DNA of 16,651 nt from Actinobacteria bacterium UBA4719 (GTDB lineage Bacteria > Actinomycetota > Actinomycetes > Actinomycetales > Dermatophilaceae), in the NCBI GenBank assembly GCA_002404345.1, contig DHJN01000050.1:1-16651 (forward strand), in the 5' to 3' direction. Every line of letters begins with the position of its first letter. The stretch's first letter is position 1. Positions 8,676 to 14,517 of this stretch are shown here, in pieces. The notes beneath the pieces were generated by a model, which saw only the letters and a list, made by a program, of their open reading frames with translations, made no database searches and was not told the DNA's origin. Both the position numbers and the translations under genes were made by a program.

Positions 8676-9793
8676 TCACCGACGATCTTGAACGCCGGCT
8701 GCGTGAGGGCCTGCACAGGGAAGCCGAGCGAATCACCCCGCAAGAACGACGAACGGAGATCCTGGCCATGGTCCACGACCAGACACAGGTCATCGAGCCC
8801 CACCGGCGCTGGCTCATCCCGGTCGCAGCAGCCGCGTCGGTGGCCCTCATCGGCACCATCATCTGGGGCGTAGCCAACGGCGGCAGCAACCAACCGATAA
8901 CGCCCGCGGTGACGCCCGCGGTGACGTCCACGTCCACGTCGACGTCTACACACACGTCGACGACCGCCCCGTTACCGGGCACGAAGGCGGCGGTGCCAAA
9001 CCCGTTGCCTGCGGCCAGCGGGAAGGCGCTGGGTGCCACCACCCAGGTGGCGCTGCCCGCATACTTCGTCGGCGCCAACTCCGGCACTGGCGACCGGTTC
9101 GGCCTCTACCGCGAGTTCGTCCTGGCCGCCGTTCCGGCTGGGGCCACGCCGACGCAGAAGGCCAGGGCCGCGGTCGCCGTGGCGATCAACGCCCAGTCGT
9201 TCACCAACCACGAGCCCTATGTTCAGCTCTGGTCCGGCACATCCGTCCAGAACCTCACGGTGACGCCGAGCCGAATCACCATCACACTCAGCGGCCCGGG
9301 CGCGCGCGGCTTCACCGCCGAGCAGACCAGGCTCGCGGTTCAGGAGCTCGTCTGGACCGCACAGGCGGCCATCGGCCAAGGGACCATTCCGGTGAAGTTC
9401 GTGGTCGCGAACGGGTCCACGAAGCTGTTCGGGACCTACCCCACCGCGCAGACGTACAACCGCCCGGCGAGCGACCTGCAGTACCAGGTTCTCGCGCCGA
9501 TCTGGATCACCTCTCCCGTGCGCGGTCAGGTGTTCCCGGCTGGCACGGCGGTGGTGGCCAGGGGCCAGTCATGCGCCTTCGAAGGCACGACGCAGTGGCA
9601 GCTGAAGAAGAGCGGGACGGCCGTCAGGTCCGGCGTGACCACCGCCTCCAGCGGATGCCCGACGCGAGGTACCTGGCAGGTGAAGCTGGGGGTTCTCGCC
9701 GCGGGCAGCTACACCTTCCGGATGTACGAGGTCAACATGCAGGACGGCCAAGGCGTCGTGGCCGAGACGTCAAAGCCGTTCACCGTGCGGTAG
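8672..9793 (+). CDS. Membrane-anchored GerMN-Gmad2 protein, likely anti-sigma factor
   Basis: The 373-residue protein has a 46-residue acidic/basic cytoplasmic head and one membrane helix (about 47-69, WLIPVAAAASVALIGTIIWG). A Ser/Thr/Pro-rich linker (75-105) follows. Next come a GerMN-like domain (about 127-265, with FGLYREFVLAAV and AVAVAINAQSF) and a Gmad2 Ig-like domain (about 272-373, with ITSPVRGQVFPAGTAVV). Cys301 and Cys329 in the Gmad2 domain could form a disulfide. GGAGG seven bases before the ATG and the ATGA overlap with the sigma gene support coexpression. Position and topology suggest an anti-sigma or sensor role. The HxxxCxxC zinc motif of many anti-sigma factors is absent, so this is inference. 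The ligand is probably an envelope or cell-wall signal, but unknown. Confidence 0.82.
   Translation: MITDDLERRLREGLHREAERITPQERRTEILAMVHDQTQVIEPHRRWLIPVAAAASVALIGTIIWGVANGGSNQPITPAVTPAVTSTSTSTSTHTSTTAPLPGTKAAVPNPLPAASGKALGATTQVALPAYFVGANSGTGDRFGLYREFVLAAVPAGATPTQKARAAVAVAINAQSFTNHEPYVQLWSGTSVQNLTVTPSRITITLSGPGARGFTAEQTRLAVQELVWTAQAAIGQGTIPVKFVVANGSTKLFGTYPTAQTYNRPASDLQYQVLAPIWITSPVRGQVFPAGTAVVARGQSCAFEGTTQWQLKKSGTAVRSGVTTASSGCPTRGTWQVKLGVLAAGSYTFRMYEVNMQDGQGVVAETSKPFTVR
8900..8965. repeat. Short in-frame tandem repeats encoding the Ser/Thr linker
   Basis: Two copies of ACGCCCGCGGTG (8900-8923) are followed by seven hexamers of the form ACGTCN or close variants (8924-8965). All are multiples of three, so length changes would lengthen or shorten the extracytoplasmic linker without breaking the frame. 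Confidence 0.8.
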
Positions 9794-9807
9794 TTGAGGC
9801 AAGCACA

Positions 9808-9826
9808 GCGCTGGCAGGCTCAGCGC
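9808..9826. terminator. Possible bidirectional hairpin between convergent genes
   Basis: GCGCTG (9808-9813) and CAGCGC (9821-9826) form a perfect six-base stem with a seven-base loop, placed between the stop of the GerMN-Gmad2 gene and over the stop of rsmE. There is no T tract on either side, so termination is uncertain. Confidence 0.3.
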
Positions 9827-10563
9827 CATCGACTGGCGGCACTCAGCACCGCAAGTGCCGCCGGTCCGGCGCTGGAGGAGCGCAGGACGTTGGAGCCCAG
9901 CCGCACCGACAGCGCTCCGGCAGCGACGAACGAGCTCAGCTCTTCCGGAGCGACGCCGCCTTCGGGACCGACGATGAGCAGGACGTCCCCGGATTTCGGC
10001 AGCTCGATCCCGGCCAGAGGCAGTTGTGCCTCCTCGTGCAGGACGAGCGCGAGCGCTGCCCCCTTGATCCGATGTATGACGGCAACGTGGTCTGCGGGCG
10101 CACTCACCAACGGGACGCGAGTACGCCGCGACTGCTTGGTGGCCGACAGAACGACCGACTCCCACTTGCGCACGGACTTGGCGGCTCGCTCGCCGCGCCA
10201 GATCACGATGCTGCGTGCGGCCTGCCAGGGAACCACCTCGTCGACCCCGATCTCGGTGGCGGCCTCGATGGCCTGCTCGTCCCGATCGCCCTTCGCCAGT
10301 GCCTGGATCAGCACAAAGCGCGAATCCGGTTGCAGCTCCTGCGTTATCGCCTGCACTCGCAGGTGGAGCTGGCCCGCACCGACGCCCTCGACCACGGCGA
10401 CGACGCGATGGCCGACCCCGTCGGTGAGCAGAACCTGCTCGCCGACACCGAGCCGCTTGACCGTCGCGCCATGACGTCCCTCAGGACCGTCCAGCATGAG
10501 CCCCGACCCCTGCCTGGCCCCGGCCAGCTGTTCCGCGGAGACGAAAAAGAGGGGAGCGGTCAC
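9820..10563 (-). CDS. rsmE: 16S rRNA (uracil1498-N3)-methyltransferase RsmE
   Basis: RsmE methylates U1498 of 16S rRNA using S-adenosylmethionine. The 247-residue protein has an N-terminal PUA-like domain (LMLDGPEGRHGATVKRLGVG) and a SPOUT methyltransferase domain. The latter carries LIQALAKGDRDEQAIEAATEIG, the cofactor loop LIVGPEGG (196-203) and LGSNVLRSSSAGPAAL near the end. The family usually has an Arg just before VLR in that last block; here it is Asn. The GTG start at 10561-10563 lies six bases after a TAAGTT -10-like hexamer and has no good ribosome-binding site, suggesting a second, leaderless promoter behind dnaJ. The gap to dnaJ is 37 bases. Confidence 0.93.
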   Translation of the reverse strand: MTAPLFFVSAEQLAGARQGSGLMLDGPEGRHGATVKRLGVGEQVLLTDGVGHRVVAVVEGVGAGQLHLRVQAITQELQPDSRFVLIQALAKGDRDEQAIEAATEIGVDEVVPWQAARSIVIWRGERAAKSVRKWESVVLSATKQSRRTRVPLVSAPADHVAVIHRIKGAALALVLHEEAQLPLAGIELPKSGDVLLIVGPEGGVAPEELSSFVAAGALSVRLGSNVLRSSSAGPAALAVLSAASRWR

Positions 10564-10569
10564 GGCAGC

Positions 10570-10575
10570 AACTTA
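10570..10575 (-). promoter_or_regulatory. Candidate -10 element of rsmE, leaderless arrangement
   Basis: TAAGTT on the minus strand fits TANNNT and ends six bases before the rsmE GTG. No clear -35 is seen. rsmE may also be read through from hrcA-dnaJ. Confidence 0.4.
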
Positions 10576-10600
10576 TCTGCCCGGTCTGTCCTACCTGCCC

Positions 10601-11743
10601 TCACTTGCCCAGGAACGCGTCGCGCAGCTTGCCGAAGTCCCTCAGCTTGCCGAACAGACCTTGCGATGACAGGGTGAGCCGGCCTTCCGGACGCTCCTCG
10701 CCGCGCAGGACCGCGAGCTGGCGAAGCACGTCCTCCTGCTCGGTAGTGAGCCTGGTCGGCGTCTGGACGCCGGCATGGATCAGGAGATCGCCGCGCCCGG
10801 TCCCCCTCAGGTGGGTGACGCCCTTGCCCTTGAGTGTCGTGACGTCGCCAGGCTGGGTGCCCGGCCTGATCTCCAGGTCGATCATCCCGTCGAAGGTGTC
10901 GAGCTTGATGGTCGCGCCCAGGGCGGCTGCGGTCATCGGGAGCTCGACCGAGCAGTGCAGGTCATCGCCGCGGCGCTGGTAGGTCTCGTGCGGAGTGACG
11001 ACCACCTCGACATACAGGTCACCGGCCGGCCCCGCTCCCGAACCGACCTCGCCCTCGCCCGGGAGCTGGATCCGGGTGCCGGTGTCGACTCCGGCCGGGA
11101 CCCGGAGCTTGAGGTTTCGGCGGGTCCGCACCCGACCCTCGCCGGCGCACTCGAAACAGGGGTTGGCGATGACGGTGCCAGAGCCCTGACAGGCGCTGCA
11201 CGGTCGGGACGTCATGACCTGGCCGAGGAAGGATCGCTGAACCTGATGGATCTCGCCTCGGCCGCCACAGACGTCACAAGTACGCGTCCCGGTGCCCGGC
11301 TGCGATCCGTTGCCGTGGCAGGTACCGCAGGCAACCGCGGTGTCGATCGCTAGCTCGCGTTCGGCACCGAAGACGGCCTGTGAGAGGTCAATCTCGAGCC
11401 TGATCAGGGCGTCCTGGCCCCGACGCTGGCGCGAGCGTGGCCCACGTCCCGCGCCGCCGGCCCCCTGGCCGAAGAAGGCGTCCATGACGTCGCTGAACGA
11501 GAAGCCCTGGCCGAAGCCGCCGCTCGCGCCGCCATAGGGGTCTGAGCCGGCGTCGTAGGCTCGGCGCTTCTCGGCGTCGGACAGGACGTCATACGCCTGC
11601 GACACCTTCTTGAACTTGTCCTCGGCCTCGTCATCGGCGTTGACGTCGGGGTGCAGCTTGCGCGCCAGCCGGTGGTAAGCCCGCTTGATGTCCTCGGCAC
11701 TGGCGTCGCGAGCGACGCCCAGATCCTGGTAGTAGTTGTTCAA
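10601..11743 (-). CDS. dnaJ: Chaperone DnaJ (DnaJ2-type Hsp40)
   Basis: This Hsp40 delivers unfolded clients to DnaK and stimulates its ATPase. The 380-residue protein has the J domain with HPD at 31-33 and a G/F-rich linker (66-100). Four zinc repeats follow: C139-GT-C142, C156-DV-C159, C182-SA-C185 and C196-FE-C199, each ending GxG. C-terminal substrate domains complete it. It is the actinobacterial copy that follows hrcA, distinct from the one in the dnaK operon. The start is TTG at 11741-11743 with AAGGA six bases upstream; the [10 protein letters not shown] beginning fits the family. The tail has a duplicated hexapeptide, FGKLRD, before AFLGK. Confidence 0.96.
   Translation of the reverse strand: MNNYYQDLGVARDASAEDIKRAYHRLARKLHPDVNADDEAEDKFKKVSQAYDVLSDAEKRRAYDAGSDPYGGASGGFGQGFSFSDVMDAFFGQGAGGAGRGPRSRQRRGQDALIRLEIDLSQAVFGAERELAIDTAVACGTCHGNGSQPGTGTRTCDVCGGRGEIHQVQRSFLGQVMTSRPCSACQGSGTVIANPCFECAGEGRVRTRRNLKLRVPAGVDTGTRIQLPGEGEVGSGAGPAGDLYVEVVVTPHETYQRRGDDLHCSVELPMTAAALGATIKLDTFDGMIDLEIRPGTQPGDVTTLKGKGVTHLRGTGRGDLLIHAGVQTPTRLTTEQEDVLRQLAVLRGEERPEGRLTLSSQGLFGKLRDFGKLRDAFLGK
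10619..10654. repeat. 18-bp in-frame tandem duplication at the dnaJ 3' end
   Basis: Units 10619-10636 and 10637-10654 both encode FGKLRD and differ at two bases in one Arg codon. They lie five codons before the dnaJ stop. Confidence 0.8.
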
Positions 11744-11784
11744 AGAATGTCCTTGCGCCAGTTGGTGATGGAGTTGCCCACGAG

Positions 11785-12816
11785 TTACGGGGCGAGAATC
11801 TGGGAGACGTAACGGGCCACCGCACGTACCGATGCCATCGTCGTCGGATAGTCCATGCGGGTCGGTCCGAGCACCCCGAGTCCGGCCACGACTTCTCTGC
11901 CGGTGCCGTACCCGGTGCTGACCACGGACGTGGTGCTCAGCCCGGCGTGCGTATTCTCATGGCCGATGCGGACCGCCACCACATCGCCTTCGTTGCTCAT
12001 GGTGGCCAGGAGCTTCAACAGCACGACGTGCTCTTCCAGCGCCTCGAGCACCGGTCCGATGGTGAGGGGGAAGTCGGTGCCGAAACGCATGAGGTTGGAC
12101 GTTCCAGCCAGGACCACGCGCTCCTCGCGCTCCTCGACCAGTGCATCGTCCAGGGAGCGCACGACCGCACGCACGAGGTCACGGTCGGCCGGCGCAAAGC
12201 TCTCGGGCAGGGACTGCAGCCGCGCGGCTGCCTCGATGAGCTGATGTCCGCTTGCCTCGGCGTTGAGTCGTGTCCGCAGCTCGGCGATGACCTGCTCGCC
12301 GTCGGCGGTCAACAGGTCACGGGAGGACTCGATGACCCGCTGTTCGACCCGACCCGTGTTGAGGATGAGCACGACCATGACACGGTAGGCACCCATCGAG
12401 AGCAACTCGAGGTGGCGAACCGAAGATCTGGTCAACGACGGATACTGCATGACCGCCACCTGATGGGTCAGCGAGGCGAGCAACCGCACGGTGCGATCAA
12501 CGACGTCATCGAGGTCAACCGCCCCCTGGAGGAACGTCGAGATGGCCGTGCGTTCCGGGCCGCTCATCGGTTTGACGTCGCTGAGCCGGTCAACGAACAT
12601 GCGGTAGCCGGCATCGGTGGGAACCCGCCCTGCGCTCGTGTGCGGAGCCGAGATCAGACCTTCGTCCTCGAGCGCCGCCATGTCGTTGCGGACCGTGGCT
12701 GCCGAGACACCGAGGCGGTGACGTTCGAGCAGCGCCTTGGAGCCGACCGGCTCGGAGGTCTTGACGTAGTCCTGGACGATGGCGTCCAGCACCGCCAGCC
12801 TGCGTTCGTCGGGCAT
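11785..12816 (-). CDS. hrcA: Heat-inducible transcription repressor HrcA
   Basis: HrcA binds CIRCE operators and represses class I heat-shock genes, with GroE chaperonin needed for its activity. The 343-residue protein has the N-terminal winged helix ([20 protein letters not shown], then [18 protein letters not shown]) and the conserved [18 protein letters not shown] segment. The dimerisation and inserted domains reach the end. The ATG at 12814-12816 has a strong GGGAGGTGG site. A CIRCE copy lies 166 bases upstream, so HrcA probably represses its own operon. The transcript leader would be about 185 bases and contains the CIRCE hairpin and the 17-bp repeat array. dnaJ follows after 41 bases. 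Confidence 0.96.
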   Translation of the reverse strand: MPDERRLAVLDAIVQDYVKTSEPVGSKALLERHRLGVSAATVRNDMAALEDEGLISAPHTSAGRVPTDAGYRMFVDRLSDVKPMSGPERTAISTFLQGAVDLDDVVDRTVRLLASLTHQVAVMQYPSLTRSSVRHLELLSMGAYRVMVVLILNTGRVEQRVIESSRDLLTADGEQVIAELRTRLNAEASGHQLIEAAARLQSLPESFAPADRDLVRAVVRSLDDALVEEREERVVLAGTSNLMRFGTDFPLTIGPVLEALEEHVVLLKLLATMSNEGDVVAVRIGHENTHAGLSTTSVVSTGYGTGREVVAGLGVLGPTRMDYPTTMASVRAVARYVSQILAP

Positions 12817-12836
12817 CCGCCCACCTCCCTGTCCCT

Positions 12837-12938
12837 TGATCGGTCTGTGTCACTGATCGGTCTGCTGTCTTGATCGGCGTGCTGTATTGATCGGTCTGCT
12901 GTCTTGATCAGTCTGGTGTATTGAGCGGTCTGGTTCAT
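12837..12938. repeat. Tandem array of 17-bp repeats in the hrcA leader
   Basis: Six consecutive units of exactly 17 bases start at 12837, 12854, 12871, 12888, 12905 and 12922. The typical unit is TGATCGGTCTGCTGTCT; a decayed seventh may follow at 12939. GATC recurs every 17 bases in the first five units. Unit ends alternate TCT / TAT from unit 2 to unit 5, suggesting growth as a 34-bp double unit. The period is not a multiple of three and no gene runs through it. Confidence 0.88.
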
Positions 12939-12981
12939 GGAGCGGTCATCGCCAGGGCACGCCCTGACATCCCACGGCGCG

Positions 12982-13008
12982 TTGGCACTCCGCTTTTCAG
13001 AGTGCCAA
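12982..13008. promoter_or_regulatory. CIRCE operator (HrcA-binding site)
   Basis: TTGGCACTC (12982-12990), nine spacer bases, and GAGTGCCAA (13000-13008) form a perfect nine-base inverted repeat. The known consensus is TTAGCACTC-N9-GAGTGCTAA. The one change from consensus is symmetric in both arms, so the palindrome is intact. It lies between hrcA and the DUF3097 gene and touches the -10 of each. Confidence 0.93.
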
Positions 13009-13017
13009 GTCTACGAT
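13008..13017. promoter_or_regulatory. Overlapping divergent -10 elements beside CIRCE
   Basis: TAGACT on the minus strand (13008-13013, toward hrcA) and TACGAT on the plus strand (13012-13017, toward DUF3097) share the central TA pair. The plus element ends six bases before the GTG at 13024. The minus start site would fall inside the right CIRCE arm. No clear -35 is seen for either direction. Confidence 0.5.
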
Positions 13018-13023
13018 GCCACG

Positions 13024-13908
13024 GTGAATGATCGTTACGGCGCAGACGTTCTTTCCGGTGACTGGCGCATCCCCAAGAGCGGCAGGGCCGTGCGGACTCG
13101 TGAGATAGCCGCCGAGTCCGGGCTGGTGGTCGAGGAGATGGAGACCGGCTGGTGCGGGGCTGTCGTCAGGGTTGAGAAGGCCGGGGGCATGCAGGTCGTT
13201 CACCTCGAGGACCGCCGCGGACGCAGCAGGGGCTTCCCGCTGGGGCCTGGTTTCCTGCTGGACGGCGCACCGGTCATCCTGACCGCGCCGACTGCGGCCG
13301 CTCGGGCAGCCGCCCGCCAGGCCAAGGACGCCGCGTCGCGGACCGCTAGTGGCTCCAGAGCCGTCGAGGGCGTCCGGGCCAGGGTCGCCTCGGGATCACG
13401 CATCTTCGTCGAGGGCAAGCACGACGCCGAGCTCATTGAGAAGGTCTGGGGCGACGATCTGAGGATCGAGGCGGTGGTCGTCGAGATGCTTGACGGCGTC
13501 GACGATCTCGCTGCCGTCATCCGCGACTTCCAGCCGGCGCCGGGCCGGCGCCTCGGAGTTCTCGTCGACCACCTCGTCCCCGGCACCAAGGAGAGCAGGC
13601 TGGTTCAGGAGGCGCGCGCAGTGAGCCGCTACGCGCCGTACGTCAAGATCCTGGGCCACCCGTATGTCGATGTGTGGCAGTCCGTGCGACCCGAGCGCCT
13701 GGGCTTGGAGAGCTGGCCGGTCATCCCCCGCGGGATGTCCTGGAAGCACGGCATCGTTGCCGAGCTGGGCTGGCCGCACCGGACCCAGAGCGACATCGCC
13801 CACGCCTGGAATCGCATCCTGGCGACCGTGCGCACCTATGCCGACCTCGAACCGACCCTGCTGGCCAGTGTCGAGGAGCTGATTGACTTCGTCACGACGC
13901 AGGAGTGA
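13024..13908 (+). CDS. DUF3097 family protein, Toprim-like
   Basis: The 294-residue protein begins VNDRYGADVLSGDWRIPKSG, as DUF3097 proteins do. Its first third contains GLVVEEMETGWCGAVVRVE and HLEDRRGRSRGFPLGPGFLL, a small beta-rich domain. The rest contains IFVEGKHDAELIEKVW (about 129-144) and LGVLVDHLVPGTKESRLV (about 177-194). These two blocks resemble the Glu and Asp motifs of Toprim domains, in particular RNase M5, except that the second Asp of the DxD pair is absent. Function is unknown. I chose the GTG at 13024 because a -10 ends six bases before it; an in-frame ATG at 12937 would run across the CIRCE element. It is divergent from hrcA and probably under HrcA control. The 3' end with its stop codon is duplicated downstream. 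Confidence 0.85.
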   Translation: MNDRYGADVLSGDWRIPKSGRAVRTREIAAESGLVVEEMETGWCGAVVRVEKAGGMQVVHLEDRRGRSRGFPLGPGFLLDGAPVILTAPTAAARAAARQAKDAASRTASGSRAVEGVRARVASGSRIFVEGKHDAELIEKVWGDDLRIEAVVVEMLDGVDDLAAVIRDFQPAPGRRLGVLVDHLVPGTKESRLVQEARAVSRYAPYVKILGHPYVDVWQSVRPERLGLESWPVIPRGMSWKHGIVAELGWPHRTQSDIAHAWNRILATVRTYADLEPTLLASVEELIDFVTTQE

Positions 13909-13949
13909 CGAACAACGGCTCAGCGTCACCACGCAGGAGTGACGAACAA
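13890..13949. repeat. Tandem duplication (34-base period) spanning the DUF3097 stop codon
   Basis: The 26 bases at 13890-13915 recur at 13924-13949 with one mismatch. The first copy encodes the final Val-Thr-Thr-Gln-Glu and stop; the second repeats the same codons and stop as untranslated DNA. Confidence 0.88.
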
Positions 13950-13954
13950 GCTCG

Positions 13955-13977
13955 GCGTGACAAGTGACTTGTGACGC
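13955..13977. promoter_or_regulatory. 23-bp palindrome, possible operator or hairpin
   Basis: The arms GCGTgACAAGT and ACTTGTgACGC surround one central base and pair at 10 of 11 positions. It lies 47 bases after the DUF3097 stop and about 24 bases upstream of the predicted -35 of the DUF4870 gene. A second, competing stem can form between GTGACGC (13971-13977) and GCGTCAC (13989-13995). There is no T tract. Confidence 0.45.
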
Positions 13978-14000
13978 ATGCGGACACAGCGTCACGATGC

Positions 14001-14029
14001 TCGACGGGACCATGTCTGAGCAGTAGGTT
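14001..14029 (+). promoter_or_regulatory. Predicted promoter of the DUF4870 gene
   Basis: TCGACG (14001-14006) and TAGGTT (14024-14029) are 17 bases apart and match the actinobacterial vegetative pattern (-35 four of six). The transcript would have a leader of about 40 bases. Confidence 0.45.
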
Positions 14030-14076
14030 TTCTGTAGGCGCACTTAGCAGCGCTTCGCCTTCAGAGGGGACATCTG

Positions 14077-14517
14077 ATGACTGACAACCCGCAGGACCAA
14101 CCCACCGAGGGTGAGCAGCCGCCGTACACTTCGCCACCGCCTCCGCCGGTCCCGCCGCCTTACCAGGCACCGGCATACGGCCAGCAGGCACAGGCGCCGG
14201 TCTCTCCGGCTGACGCCCACATGTGGTCGATGTTGGGCCACCTCGGCGGCATCTTGTTCGGCTTCATCCCATCTCTGGTGGTCTACCTGATCTACAAGGA
14301 CCGCGACCCCTTCATCCGTCGCCATTCAACGCAGGCGCTGAACTTCCAGATCATCGCGGCGATCGCCTACGTTGTGTCTGGCTTTCTTCCCATCATCGGC
14401 ATCTTGATCGGGTTTGCCGCCTTCGTCTGCGTCGTGGTGTTCAGCATCATGGCCGCGATGGCCGCGAACAAGGGGGAGGAGTACACCTACCCGATAGTCC
14501 CCCAGATGGTGACCTAG
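14077..14517 (+). CDS. DUF4870 domain membrane protein
   Basis: The 146-residue protein has a Pro/Gln-rich cytoplasmic N-terminus (to about residue 45). The DUF4870 core follows: MLGHLGGILFGFIPSLVVYL, the conserved RRHSTQALNFQ segment, and two further membrane segments at about 92-110 and 113-130. This gives three helices in all. Function is unknown; such proteins are common small membrane proteins of bacteria. The ATG has AGAGGGGA six bases upstream. It is convergent with hemW and their stop codons overlap. The N-terminal PPPPPVPPPY tract could bind a partner protein, but nothing here identifies one. Confidence 0.88.
   Translation: MTDNPQDQPTEGEQPPYTSPPPPPVPPPYQAPAYGQQAQAPVSPADAHMWSMLGHLGGILFGFIPSLVVYLIYKDRDPFIRRHSTQALNFQIIAAIAYVVSGFLPIIGILIGFAAFVCVVVFSIMAAMAANKGEEYTYPIVPQMVT

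Noticed and set aside
9571..10677. 368-codon plus-strand frame opposite rsmE
   Set aside because: It overlaps the end of the GerMN-Gmad2 gene out of frame and is antisense to rsmE; no domain is visible.
12937..13023. Upstream ATG start for DUF3097
   Set aside because: It would make the CIRCE element and promoter coding sequence, and the added 29 residues have no family support.
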